Below are positions 47,778 through 60,786 of a DNA stretch of 64,000 nucleotides, piece by piece. The stretch comes from Coprinellus micaceus (Eukaryota; Basidiomycota; Agaricomycetes; Agaricales; Psathyrellaceae), in contig OX596343.1 of NCBI GenBank assembly GCA_951394405.1, positions 248,001-312,000 on the forward strand, in the 5' to 3' direction. Each line of letters opens with the position of its first letter. The stretch's first letter is position 1. A model generated the notes under the pieces. That model made no database searches. It had not been told where the DNA came from and worked only from the letters and a program-made list of their open reading frames with translations. The position numbers were made by a program, and so were the translations under genes.

Positions 47778-50700
47778 TCACCACCCACCCCCACCAACCC
47801 TCGTCTCCGTCCTCCCCCTCTGCACCCCCACACCCCCCACACCCTCCTCACTCCCCTCCCCCTCACTACTCCCACTCAACGGACTCATCCCCTGATCCCC
47901 ATCCATATCCACATCCTTCCCCTGCTGCTGCTGCTGCTGCTGCTGCATGCCCAACCCCATGTTCTGGGCCATCGACGCCGGCTCCTCCTCCTCCGGCATA
48001 CTGGGCAACCGCCCCCCCGCACTCGACTTTCTCTTATGCGCGCCACTCCCTCGCCTCTTCACCGGCTTTCCTACGTTCACGTTCACATCCTCCTGCACCA
48101 TCCCCATCCCCATCCCCCCATTGATGTTTGCCCCCAGTCCTCCTCCATTCATCCCGCCACCGACGAACGCGTCCTCACCCATCCCCATCCCCTCGACGTC
48201 CCCGCCACCCTCCATATCATGATCAAAGCTCTCAAGCCCCACATCGATCGGGTTCCCCATCTCCCCCCCAACCGGCGGGTCGCCCCTGTACTTCCGCAGC
48301 TCGCCCTCGAGCTCGCGGTTCCGCTGGCCTTGGACTGTTACCAGTTGTTGCAGGTACCTATATGAACATATGTTGAATCACAATTGGTATATGTTTTACG
48401 AGGAAGAGAGAGAGAGAGAGAATACGCACCGAATATACTCCACACTCTTCCTCAAAATCATCCCCTTATTCGCCTTGACGACATTACTCGCCTCGCTCCC
48501 CCCTCCCGCACTCCCATTCCCATTAAGTATACCCTCCCCATCATCCTTCGCCTCCTTCTTCAGCTCGAGCATCCCTACGTCGTTCGTCAGCATGCATTCT
48601 CCTTGATTATACACCCGCATTCTTCTTGTACATCCGCTCTGGTCACGACTCCACCCGCTTTGGTTGACACCTCTCGCGAGGGTCGACCTGGCGAAGCCCA
48701 CACCCGAATAATATCGCAAAGAAAAAGAAAACAAACGCACCCCCAACAGAACTCGTAGGCGACCCACCCGCATTCGGAGGCGGGGGCACGACCCCATGCG
48801 GGACTAACGCGTCCTCCGTGAGCGGCGGCGTCACACTCGCCCCATTATCCTTCGCGTTCGGGGGTCCTACTTGGTCGTGTCAGCTTTCGTCGTTCATCCT
48901 TTCTACACCGAGCGCAGCGAGGTATGGTTCTCTCCCTCCCTTTAACCAAAGGTATTTCGGGGTAAGAAGTTGGGAACGAAACCCAACGAAAAGAGAATGA
49001 TAACAAACAACCAAAAAAGACAAACTCACCTCCCCCCTCCAACATAACCTCCGGAATCAACGTCGCAAGCTCACTTATCTTCTCATTAATATTATCCCTC
49101 CTCCGCCGCTCCACAGCATTATGACTCTCCCTTCTCCTTCTCCTCTTCTCGTTCGCCAGGATGTTCTGTTTGTCCGGGCCTTGTCCTTGTCCCCCATGTC
49201 CCTGTCCTTGAACTCCTCCTTGTATTCCCCCTGGTCCTGCTTGAATACCCCCTTGCACCCCCTGGACTCCTTGAATACCCGGCACCCCTGGGATGCCGTT
49301 GACAGAGGAGGAAGAGAGCGGACCCGTAGACGTCACCGACCCCCCCATCCCACCCAGCGGACTCGTACTCGTCAACGGGCTCGCCGCCATCCCCCCCATC
49401 CCGGTCCCACCCCCACTACCCCCGCTCCCCATCCCAGTCCCAGTCCCAATACTCCCAATACTCCCAATACTCCCGATACTCCCGATACTCCCATGATGCT
49501 GATGCTGATGCCCCGGATGCCCTCCTCCTCCCCCCATACCAAAAAGCTGGTGCTGGTGAGCAGACGGGGGATTGGGCCACGCGGGGCTGGCGTAGCCGTT
49601 CGGTCCGTCGAGGTACCCGTGGTCGATTATACCTGAGCCCTTGGTGACGACGCCTTGGCTGTTCGGCGAGGACGTCGGTGGGTTCGCTCTGTATCATCGG
49701 TATACCGTCAGTACTTCTTTCACTTTCATCACCTCCCAATGAAAAGAAAGATCCAGAAAGAAATAGAGAGAAACACTCACCCCCCCGGACTCAAACTAAA
49801 CGGCCCATACCCCCCCGGGCCTCCCACACCCCCCACATGGCCCCCATACGAATGCCCCGTCATCGAATCAGGCGTCGGGAGGCTATACTCGTTCCCATTG
49901 AACCACGGTCCCCCTCCTTGTCCTCCTCCGCCTCCATTGCCATTTCCTCCCTGTCCTCCTTGTCCTCCATTGCCGTTTTGCCCCCCAGCACTCACCGGCG
50001 CCCCATTCCCCCCACCCCCACCCCCGTTGCTATTACCCCCGCCATTGCCATTACTTAGATTCCCACCCGCCCCCGCCCCCGAGTTCCGCCCCGGAATCAC
50101 AATCGCATGCGGCCTCCCCAACGGCGGGGGACTCGTCCCGCTAATACTACTCCCCCTGCGCTGCCTCGTCGTCCGCGCGGGGCCGACGCCGCCTGTTAGT
50201 GGGAGTTGGGTGGTCTAAGGGAGTGTAAGGGTTAGATAGGCTTAGGTTATGATGCTGTGGTACGATGATGATAGGGGGGAGGATGAGAAGGAGGAGGGAA
50301 AGAGGAGGAGGACAAGGGAAGACACACTCACGTTCATCCCACCCAACCCAACCCCCAACCCCGCCTGACTAGGCGGTCGGGATCTGCTCCTCTGCCTTCC
50401 TGCTCCCGCTGTCCCTCCTACTCCACCTACTCCACCTACTCCAGCACCCCCCGGCTGGGTAATCGTCGGACTCGGCGTATGCCTCTGCAGCAGCGCATAC
50501 GTCGAAGGCGGGGGGTGCGGCGACGACGGCGTGAGCGGGACGCCTCCGGTGGAGGAGGAGGGTGGTTGAGGCGTTGGGCCGTTCGACCCTGTATGCACGG
50601 TATTATTAGCTTAACACGACCTTCCAGGAGGGATACGTGGAGACCCAAGGGGGAGAGATAATAAAGATCAAGGGAAGATATTAAACGCACCCTGCCCATC

Positions 50701-51522
50701 CCCAGGATTCTCATACCGCATACTCGAATTCAACGCCGGCAACGTCGAGTTGAAGTGCCCATGCGTCGGGACGTGGTACTCATTGGGACTATGCCCGCCT
50801 TGTCCCTGTCCTCCTCCGCCTCCCATTCCCTGGCCCCCGCTCATCCCAGGTATCCCTCCCTGCCCCAAAGATTGGCTCAACGAACCCTGCGTATGACTCA
50901 AACTACTCGGCTGACTCCCCGGCATCCCCCCCAAATGACTCGTCGAAGTATGAGATGTGGATAGATGGCTCATATGGCTCTGACTCTGGTGCGACCCCGA
51001 CATCGGGATCGGACTCGAGACGTCAAAGATATTATGCGTCCGTCCCTGTCCATACTCCCCCCCTGCGTCATGATAACTCCCACTTGACCCCTGTTGGTGG
51101 TGCTGATGCTGGTGATGTCCCCCACCCCCGCCATTGAGCCCCCCCAAACTCGCCAAATCATCCTCGAACTCCGTATGCGAGTACTTCCGCGCGCCGAGGG
51201 AGGAGGGGAAGAGCGGGTCGCCTCCGCCCGCGTACCCCGAGGCGGAGGGGGGAGAGGTGGCGAAGAGGTCGTCGACCATTGAGGTGTTGCTTGGGTGTCG
51301 GCCGTGGCCATGTCCTCCTTGAGCGTGGGGGTTGTGAGGATCGTGGTCATGCCGCGGGTCGTGGTGTTGCGGTAGGTGAGAATGTGATGAGGGATGGGAG
51401 GGATGGGGAGGAGGTGGGAGATGAGAAGGATGGGGAGGAGGGGGTTCGGGGGAGGGAAGGTGGAACCCTTCCACCCGGACTTGGGGTTTGTAGGATGAGG
51501 GCGGGGTGTTGTAGAAGCTCAT
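47778..51522 (-). CDS. bHLH transcription factor with long inserted loop, 1010 aa
   Basis: Seven exons: 51522-50691, 50588-50332, 50214-49781, 49688-49030, 48866-48741, 48574-48430 and 48357-47778, total 3033 nt, all phases consistent. The basic region and helix 1 (about 695-724) read ESHNAVERRRRDNINEKI then SELATLIPEVM: His/Glu/Arg of the E-box-contacting HxxxERxR pattern are present. Helix 2 (about 804-820) is ANKGMILRKSVEYIRYLQQL, followed by a short heptad-like extension. About 75 residues, encoded largely by two small exons, separate the helices, far longer than an ordinary loop. The remaining sequence is low complexity: Gly/Asn, Pro/Ser, His, a GSI repeat (about 49440-49490) and a polyglutamine of eight (CTG repeats near 47927). 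Nuclear, presumably E-box binding as a dimer; targets unknown. Confidence 0.85.
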
Positions 51523-54500
51523 CGTGGGCTCCTACGTAGTGTGGTGTGGTGCTGCGCGGCTGGTGCTGGTGCTGTTGAGTATGCAGGCGCTGTATATGAG
51601 GTGTGTGAGATCGGCGTGCGTGCTGATCGGTGGTGAGAGGCTGCTGTAGCAGCGCCGACGACGACGGTATGCTCAGCGGGCGTGGGCGTGGGCGTGTGTT
51701 GTGCAGCGAACCGATGATGATAGGCGTCGTGCGTCCAATCCTCGTCGCCCTGATTCGTGGACCGTAAGTGTGAGTGTGGGGAAGCAAGCCAAGCCCTGAG
51801 CGCGGGGTGCGGTGCGGGGTAACGGAAGACGATGCCCAATGCGAAAATGCGGGGTAAAATGGATTGCGTTGATTGCGTTGCGATGATGATGAGACAAGGA
51901 CCCCGCTCGATGGATGTGCGTGGATGCGATGTTGATGTGATATCGAGTTCCTCTCTTCGATAGCGGGAGGTGGGTGGTCCACGCGTAGCGCCTCTTCCCT
52001 CTTGATGATATGGCCCGCTTCAGTCCCTATCCGTATCCGTCTTCAGCTATGTGAGCCTCGAGGCCAGGCCGCTGGGCGATCCGTCGAGTGTCGGGTGAAG
52101 GGCGGCGGCGACGGCGCTTTGGGTGATGACGATGTGTGTGAAGGGCAGAGACGAAGACGGAAGATGAAAGACGACGGACGAAAGAAGAAGGAGGAATGCG
52201 TGAGGAAGGAGGAAGTAAAGGGGAAGTGAGGAGGAAGTGAGAGAGGTGGTGGCCGTTGGTCGTCAAGAGCGCGAAGCGAAGCCGAGTGCCGCGATCGCAC
52301 CGAGCTCGGATGTGATCTCGTCTCTTTCCCTTTTTCGTGCCTCCTTCTTCCTTGCCACTTTCTCTTCCTACTTCCTATGTGTGTCGAATCGGAAACAGAA
52401 ACAGTGTGTGTGGGGAATCGCACAACAGAATATACCCTCTCCGGTCTCAATCTCACCCACTCACAGTCACTCATTCACTCACTCACTCTCCGGTCTCAAA
52501 ACGGACGAAGAACCTTCCCAGCCTCACTCCCACCCACCTCCCAGATCCCAGATCCCGAATCCTCGATTGATCCCTGACCATGACCAAGGTTGGACCAAGG
52601 GGGGTTTACCCAAATGACAAGAGGGGTTTACCCCAGATTCGTTCATTAGCGGCGTTCAAAGTCCGAATTGTATGGGCGCCGGGAGTCGGCATTCGGCAAT
52701 GCTAACTTTTCCAGGTCTCTTTTCGTGGACGTCCCAGCCTCAGACCCTCTCTATCCTCTCTTCCCTCGCTCTCCTCGCTCTCTCTCCCCTATCCTATCCT
52801 ATCCTTTCCTCTCCTCCCTCCCTCCCCTCTATCCTCACCCGCCCACCGCAACGCGATCCCGCACTCTCCCCTGAAGCGGCCCCTATCCACCCACCCACCC
52901 AACCGTACCCGCTTACCCCGCACCCGCACCACACCCCCGGCTCTCCCTTCCCCGCATTCCCATGTGCTTCCTCCCCTTTGGTATCATGAAATATGTAGCG
53001 GGTAATGATGCATGAAATAATAGGCGAGTCATCATCATCATCATCTCAGTATCATGCTACTGGACCCGCACGTTCCCGTTCCCTTCCCCCGACTGTCCCT
53101 TCGGAGGTGAAGCCAAGTTACCGGTATTTTCATAGCGCGATTATCATAGCGTGTTCTACCTTACGAGACCTTACGCCCCTCGAGGTGAAAGTCCCGGTCG
53201 TCATGCAGGTGGGGTGCGTGTTTACTCCGATCTGAGGCCTGAGGGTTGGCAGGGAGGCGAGGAGATGCGAGGGGAAGGAGGGGCAGAGGCAGAGGCAGAA
53301 AAGGAGAAAAGGAGAACGTTAACTAGCTAACCCTCCACACCCTCTCCCCTCCCATATCCATATATTTCCCTCATTCACATCTAGGGTACCGATCGTGCTA
53401 GTCTGCGCCTCCTCGATCACGGCTCCATGGAGCTCCAGCGCTTCTCCCTCCTCGATTATAATAGTGCATACCTTCTCTCTCCCCGATTATAATAGTACCT
53501 TCTCTCCCCGATTATAATAGTATAATAGCATACGTTTCTCCCTCCCCGCCAGATCCCCGTCTCTCCAAATCACTGAGTCTGAGATTGAGACTAAGAATGA
53601 GAATAAGACTAAGACTAAGAAGAAGCCGTGCAGGATCCATCCGAGTGCGTGCTTGAAGCTTACTTCCCCTTCCGCCTACGCCTACGCCTCGCCCCAGGCC
53701 TGATCATGCATTTTCACATCGACGAATACCCGACGATGAACGATGGATATCCATACATTCAATGCACGGGAGGTAGAGCGGGTATTCATACGAAGTGAGA
53801 GGGCAATCATATGAATGCCACCACTATGAAATGGGTAGGAAGTGACGCACACAGACGAAACGGGCGACGAGTAACGTACATCGAGGAAAGGGAGAAGCCT
53901 GATCGAGTGCGGGGAAGCACGCCGTCCGACGATCTGGTGCGTCGCCGTTTCTGGTGTCTATGAAAGGTTAGGCTCGATTGTGTGGAGAGAGTGTGGAGAG
54001 AGTGTGCGGGGGGAGTGCGGGGAGAGAGTGCGACTCGAAGCGTAGCTTTGATAATGAATAGAGGGGTCGCCGGTCCCGCTATCCCCTACACCAAAACCAT
54101 CCAAGGAGGAGAGGACGAACAACGCATCCTCCCACCGATACCCACTCCCATCTTCCAAACCGTTCGTTCGTTCGTACCCCCCCACATACTCTCACGAAAG
54201 GCACGACACGACGGATCCTACCACCCTACCCATCCCACCACTGGTCCACGACAACACACGCAGCACCCGCTGTAACACGAAGGAAAACTACGTCGGCCGG
54301 TCCTTGGTAGCACGATTCCCATTTCTAGCCCATCCAACGGTTAAGTATCAACATATCACATTCAAGTTCCTACCTCAAAGCCCCGCGAACCCAACGCGAA
54401 TCTGGGGTATGTGATCGTGGATATGGGGTACGTGATCGTGAATCTAGAGTAAGTAAGTAAATCGTAAACCTTACGAGGTGCACGCACAGTCAATATCCCG

Positions 54501-54739
54501 CCCCAGAGCCCACGCAGGATCCGACCCGCTCCGCTCAGGCTACCCGTCAGTATATCACATCACATTAAATGAAAAGCCTACGCCTGCGATTAATGTGAAT
54601 CTGGGGTAAAGACTGCGCCCTCACACCATCACGCCTACCTTTCTCGCTGTTTCATATGATCAACCCCTCGACGAAAGAAGGAATCCCCCTACTCAAAAAG
54701 CGCTGAGACGCGAAACCGGGGGGTGAGCCTGAAAGGGGT
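51523..54739. other. 3.2 kb intergenic, promoter side of bHLH gene
   Basis: No gene supported. It contains pyrimidine-rich tracts (about 52720-52840) and a small tandem repeat at 53453-53521 in which CGATTATAATAGT occurs three times, separated by CT-rich spacers. Confidence 0.5.
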
Positions 54740-55890
54740 GGTGGACGGGGGCTGGGTGCACCGGGGCCTGATGCACGGGAGGCACGAGGCAGAGGGGGGG
54801 ACACGAGGCAGAGCCATTATCCAAATAACCGAGTTCGGAATGGATGAGTGATCGGACTGAGGGAAGGCACTAAGCGCCCTGCCCCACACGGGTGGTCGAC
54901 GGAGTCGCCTAGATGCACCGAGGCTTACCGTAAGGGCGACACGAGGCACGAGGTATGGAGGGAAGAGGGAGCCTCGAGGCGAAGTTGACCCTATCCATCC
55001 GAACAATTGGGTGAGTGATCAGACTGAGGGAAGGCACTAAGCGCCCATGCACACACACACCCCTGCACGTCCACCCCACCTCGCCCCGTTCCGGCACAAA
55101 CAAACGAAAAACACATCCCAGACCCTAGACCGTGTGGCCCGAAAGAATCGAGGATCTAGGGTCGGACAAAGAATCGCTAACCCTACAAGTTCGAAGGGCG
55201 CGTTCGCGGAAACGCGGTGAGGTTGCGCTGGAATGTGTAACGGATGGGGTCGCCTGGGCGCACCGAGGCTTACCGTAAGGGCGACACGAGGCATGAGGTA
55301 GAGGAGGAGGGGCCTCGAGGTTAAGCCCCTAACCAATCCAAACACCGGAGTTCGGATTGGGTGGGTGATCGGACTGAGGTTAAGCCCTAAGCGCCCATGT
55401 GCACACACACACCCTGTACGTCCAGCTCTAAACGCCCCCTCCCATCCCGTCCGGCGTAACCGAAAACATATCACAGAACAGGCGCTAAATGTAGGGCTCG
55501 AGCAACTCCAAGGCCTAGTATCGCCGAAGAATAGCTAACCCTGCGAGTTCAAAAGCGCGTTCGAAAACGCGGGTGAGGCTACGCTGGAATGGATGACGGA
55601 CGGGGTCGCTCCGGGGCCTAAGGGTAGGGAGACATGAGGTAGAGGGAGCCTCGAGGCAAACCTGCCCCTATCCGTCCATGCCTCGATCCAACTAACCAAG
55701 CAATGATCGGAACGCTAAGCGCCCAACCACACACACACACACACCACCCTGCACGTCCAGATCTACTGTAAACCTCCCGTCCCGGCGCAAATGACCAGAT
55801 GCACGCACGCATGCACATGTAGATCGGGGAGTGGGGTGCAGGGTCCGAATGAATTGGAACTTGGGTGACTCGAGGATCCAGGGTCGGATA
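54740..55890. repeat. Tandem repeat, ~350 bp unit, about 3.5 diverged copies
   Basis: The block CACCGAGGCTTACCGTAAG...GGCGACACGAGGCA...GAGCCTCGAGG recurs at about 54910, 55255 and (decayed) 55610, with a partial first copy near 54750. Each unit continues with GATC(A/G)GACTGAGG, CTAAGCGCCC and a short (CA)n run (about 55055, 55400 and 55730). Spacing is roughly 342 and 354 bp. No coding frame is shared between units. Confidence 0.8.
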
Positions 55891-58800
55891 TCCAACGTTT
55901 ACCTGGGCCCTAGTTCTATTCTTGGACGAATAAGCCTCGACCGCGAGGTGAGCTTCGTGCCGGACACGGTATGTACACCACGCATTGCCATATAGCTTGG
56001 GGACGTGATGTATCTTGGACGATCGCACCAGCCGTAGACATAAGGAAAACGGGGGTGGGATGGCGAGCCGGCCACAGCACACCCTAGCCGACAGCCTCGC
56101 TATTACTACCTTCCCCCGCGGGTGAGGCACAAATAAGCGCCCACCAATAAACGTTTCTACCGCGTGGCTGGGCTGTACTAAATGCCGGCCACCTACTTGA
56201 GAACAATAGAAACACGCGCGTGCCATGCAAGGCGTCAATCCAGCGACGGGTTTCGTTCCTTCAAGTCCGTTCAACGCGGTAGGGAGCGGGAAGGTGGCAG
56301 ACAGACGGGCAGACAGACTGCTTGGAAGACCATGAACGCGATCCGACGTCCCGTAGTGTGTGAGTAAGTGTGACACTGAGGTCGTCGACGAGACTAACCT
56401 GAGAGCCCGCAGCCTCGAGGCATGCCCCTATCCGACCCGGCGATCGAGGGGCGGTTAAGCGCCCGCCCGCGCATAACGAGCCCAGCCTCATGCTGGATAC
56501 ACTCGAGGTATCAAAAACTACTAACCCGCATTCCGGACATTGTGAGGTCCAGGGAGAACGCAGATAAGCGCCCACCCCACACACCTCAAACATTCCACCA
56601 TCCAACCTTAACATACAGTACATACGCCTCCCGACCCAACCCTTGCAATCCACACCACGATTGCTAACAACTTACCCACATACCGACCCCCTCCGGTCAA
56701 GGCGCACGCACGGGAGATACCAATCGCTCGAGAACAATAGATAAGATGGATGGATACTAGATAGATAGATATACATAGATGCGAGCTGTCAATGGAGTGG
56801 AGATAGACGCCCTCCGAACGCGGGGTCGGTACACGATAATACTAGCGGGGTTGATACACGGTAATAGAAAATATTTACCTGGGTCTACGTACGTACGTAC
56901 GACATGCCGTTGGGGTGTCGAGAGACTCGTCCCGAGTCCCGAATGGGTCCAGTTTGTTGGGGAGAGAATCTCCAAGGTATCTGAGGTTCAGATTGCGAGA
57001 ACCAGATACAGAGTCGGTGTGGGGAGGGAGCGAGGCAGGGGGGGATCCACGGTGGTGAGCCTCGAGGACGATTGTACGTCTACTCCACACCCACCCCATC
57101 TCCAACCTTTCATATGTAAGTACACTTTAATCCCACCTCACTCCACCCCGTTCCTTACCCCTCGCCTCGCTATTCAATTCAAATCTGCGGTCCCGAAGCC
57201 ACCTACCCCTGGCTGGGCACACTCAGCCACACTTGCTCCACCCACAACAAAACACAACCCCCTCTTCCCCGCAGTCTGCGCTCCACACCAAACGACACCC
57301 TCCGCCCGGCGCCGCCCTCGCCCAGATCGAACTTTATAGTAAGTAGCGGGAAGGAGATCAGACCTCAAAGGGCCCGGGAGGTAGGGGCCGAGAAAGTGGG
57401 GGTGGCGGCGGAGGTGCCTTGGCTTTGCTTCCCCGCCGCCACAAAATGAAATGTCATTTGTACACGTTTGTTCTGGGCGACAGAATCAGAAAACGTTGAG
57501 ATGTCAAGGAGGTGGAGATGAATTGAATTGAGTTGATTTGTATTGGATGGGCGCTGTTCGCCGTACAATTCAGTCAACGGAAGAGGGGGTTCGAAAGAAA
57601 CCATTGCGCAAAGAACGCGCTATTTGGAACTGGAGAAAGGAACGAACACCGTTCTCCGGTACTGGTGGCAAGTCGCTCGCAGCGAGGACCAGCTCAAGTC
57701 CAGCTTGCCTTCAACACCTCGACAGACCCCCTCCACTTAAGTCACTTCCACAAAGTCAGATAGACGCGTCGGCGGCCTTGTCACTTCCCCGCGTTCCCAT
57801 TCCCAGCTCTCAGGTGACCGCTCCGGCAATCTCCTCTATGTGCCTTCCGACCCACCTCGATGAAACGGAGACGCGGATACAGACGGACTCCACCTTCATC
57901 GTCGCAGGTCGCTGCATTCATACTGCACAATGCACACCATCACGGAGTCGGTGGGTTGTCCTTGCACGGAAAGGAGTGTTCATAGATAAGATAACCGCGT
58001 TTCAAGTTGCCCCAGAGTAACCAGGATCATTACATAGAGGGGTTTGACCATGCGAGAGCGCCATCGTCCATCTAACGAGCTTCAACGATACGGATATGTC
58101 GGAACGCACACGCAGGCTGGGGGTGTGAGATAGGGGGACCACCAGCGCCATCCTCAGTATCCGAGTCGGCAAGCCAAGCGCGAGGTTCCAGAAAACAAGT
58201 TACCGAAAAATGAAAATGAAAATGCGGGGAAGCGGCTTCCTCGCAAGGGGTAACGCGGCAATCGTGAAAAGCGGACCCCAGTCACCCTCGCTTACTCCCC
58301 CATCCGCCCTCTCCAGCCGAGCGTCTATTTCAGGAGATTGGCCAAAACGAGAGGAATGGTGAAGCCGAAGGCGGCGAGGTGTTGTTTCAGAGCGCCGACA
58401 GAATTTGCGAGAGCCTGAGGCCTGAACGAGAGGGTTCCGAAAGCCGAGGGACAAGAGCCTACATAGAGTCAATGCGAACAATCGCGCGCATATCTGATAG
58501 ACACTGGAGATGGATATCACTTAGACCTCACTGAACCCCGTTGAGAACGGGCTTCTCGGCGCCTAATCCAGCTACGCAGCCGACTCTAGAAACCCCAGAA
58601 CGACGACACGAGGCAAGACCACACAGAGACGATTAGATGGGCCAACCAGAACACTCGAGAGTACATACATCCTCGGCGCGAGATGAGATTGCCGGTAGGT
58701 CGACGTCCGGCATTCTCCAGAGGGTTGACAGGCGGATAGATGGACGTTCGAATCGAATGCGACGAAGAGATGGACAGAAGAACAGAAGGACTGAACGTGG

Positions 58801-60778
58801 TGAAGAGATGGGATGGATGCCCAATGAATAATCGGGCGCCGTGATGTCTGACATTGCATAGGAGGAATATCAGAAACAATGGGTCCAGTTGCGGAGGGGT
58901 ATGGGGTGGATGTTTCGCGTCGGCAGAGGGACGCCGAGGTAAGACTGAAGATGTGACGACGGTATGACATCGTCCTCGCCTTGCAACGCTCCCGACGCTC
59001 TTCTTCCATGAGCAGCCACCCCAATCGTAGTTCGCCGTCGGCCCGCTTGAACTTCTCAAATCATGAAGTGTGGGGGTGTGGTAGAGGGGACGGAGTCGGG
59101 GGATGCCGACGTCGGCTAACGATCCGATAAACCTCCGTCACGGTCGAGTTCCTCGTCCCTCTCCTCGCTCAGGCCAACTGAAGACCCATGTTTATCCTGC
59201 TCTCCGCCGCACGTTCGCCTCTTCAGACACCTCCTATTCTCGAGAACATTCGCCCACAGGGATAGGGGTAAGACCAGGGAGCCCACCCAGGGTTAGCCTG
59301 TCTTGAGAGTCGAAGCCCATCCCGTTCAAGCAACGCCGACCCAGGCGACAGGTAGAGCCGAAGGAGAACGGCAAAGATCCTCCCCTTGAAGGTGCCTAAA
59401 CGAAATTGGGATTTTAGATCGCATCCGAAAGTCCGAGCGAAGTTGTGGGGTAACTTTGGGGTAACTTCTGGTAACTTGAATAGGGGAATGGAAGTGAATG
59501 GAATGCGTCCGGGGTGCGATAGCCGGTCAGCGTCTGGGGATTGGATGGGATGGGAGAGGGCTGGGAGGGATCGGACGCGATAGAAAATGGGGTTCGGGAT
59601 TGGGTAGGGGGTTGAATTGCGTTCCGGGATTGGATAGGCGTTTTGGATTAGACTGGACGCGATGGGACGGTATAGGTTGGTTTGGGTTTGGGCTCGATGG
59701 AATTGAATTGGTGGTGTCGATGGTGCGGGCGTTTCCGAGCCTCGTTATAGACAGACGCCAATTGTGGAGGACCGCGATGGGAATGCATAGACGGTGGAAA
59801 TATCGAGACAGGCAACGAACATCGAGGGTTGGACCTCCTTCAGGAATGGAGAATGTTCGAGTAATCGAGTCGGTTGGGTGGGTGGGGTGCGATTAGGTCG
59901 GAGCGTTGCTGGGGAGCGAAAGGTGGCTGAATGGGTGGGCTTAGAACAGCCACGAAGGATCCGGGGTGCTGTCGCTGAAGGGATGCTCGAGTTTGAGGGG
60001 GAAGGAGTGGAGGTGGAGAGGATCGAATGGACGGGAATGATGGGGAGCGAAGTCCCGGGGACGGGCGCTTAAGGAGGCAAGCCCATGACCAAATGCGACC
60101 ACGAGCGAGAGAAAGTAGGGATGATTAGCGTACGAAATCCGCTTCTAATACACCTCGCGATAAGCTCAATGCCCCGCAACACCTTCGTACACCTCCACTC
60201 CCCATCAGCCGCGGCCGTCCCAGCCAATACCCAGAGAGCGCAAGTTATGCCATAGACCAGAAGGAGGGGAGAGATAACAGGGAACGGAGAAATAACGCGG
60301 GGCAGAGAGGAGACCATCGCGACACTCCCCCAAGCCCTTCTTATACCCCACTATCATACCCCGTCACCAGACCCCTCGTTCCCCAAAAGAACACCCTGTG
60401 GCTAATCTATGCCCCGAATAACGCGAACACCTGAGCAGCGGAACGCTGGGCAGGCGGACCACTGAGCGGGGCAGATCACCAGGTGACGGGTCTGCAGACC
60501 TATCTTTGGGGTCAGATGGGCAGAAGAGTTTGATGAATCGATGGGGTTGACCGTCGATGTTGGATGAAGGCTAACTTCAAGAGATAAGGGATTCTGGGGA
60601 AGGAGCTGATGGTGGGTTTGGGTGGTCAGGCGAGCGAATACGAAGGTCGATTGGGTGAGCTTGGGGGGTTCGCGTGGCCGTGATAAGGATGACAGGAGTC
60701 GTGGCCGAACACCTCGAAACCGTTGCGAAAATGTTTCGGTGTGGCTACATCACGGAGGAAGAGGGTCATCTGAGGTGG
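55891..60778. other. 4.9 kb intergenic, no gene supported
   Basis: Scattered short frames only. TAAGCGCCC words at 56134, 56456 and 56565, and the inverse at 60063. A minus-strand frame 60317-60069 (82 codons, start MVSSLPRVISPFPVISPLLLV) has a hydrophobic N-terminus and could be a tiny secreted or membrane peptide, but there is no further support. Confidence 0.4.
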
Positions 60779-60786
60779 AGGAGAGG

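Noticed and set aside
47670..48365. Plus-strand 231-codon frame over the bHLH 3' end
   Set aside because: Pro/Leu-rich antisense of the low-complexity bHLH coding sequence.
695..49688. Blank entry in the findings list with interest 0
   Set aside because: It carries no claim and should be ignored; the bHLH loop observation is given in the entry for 48430-49688.
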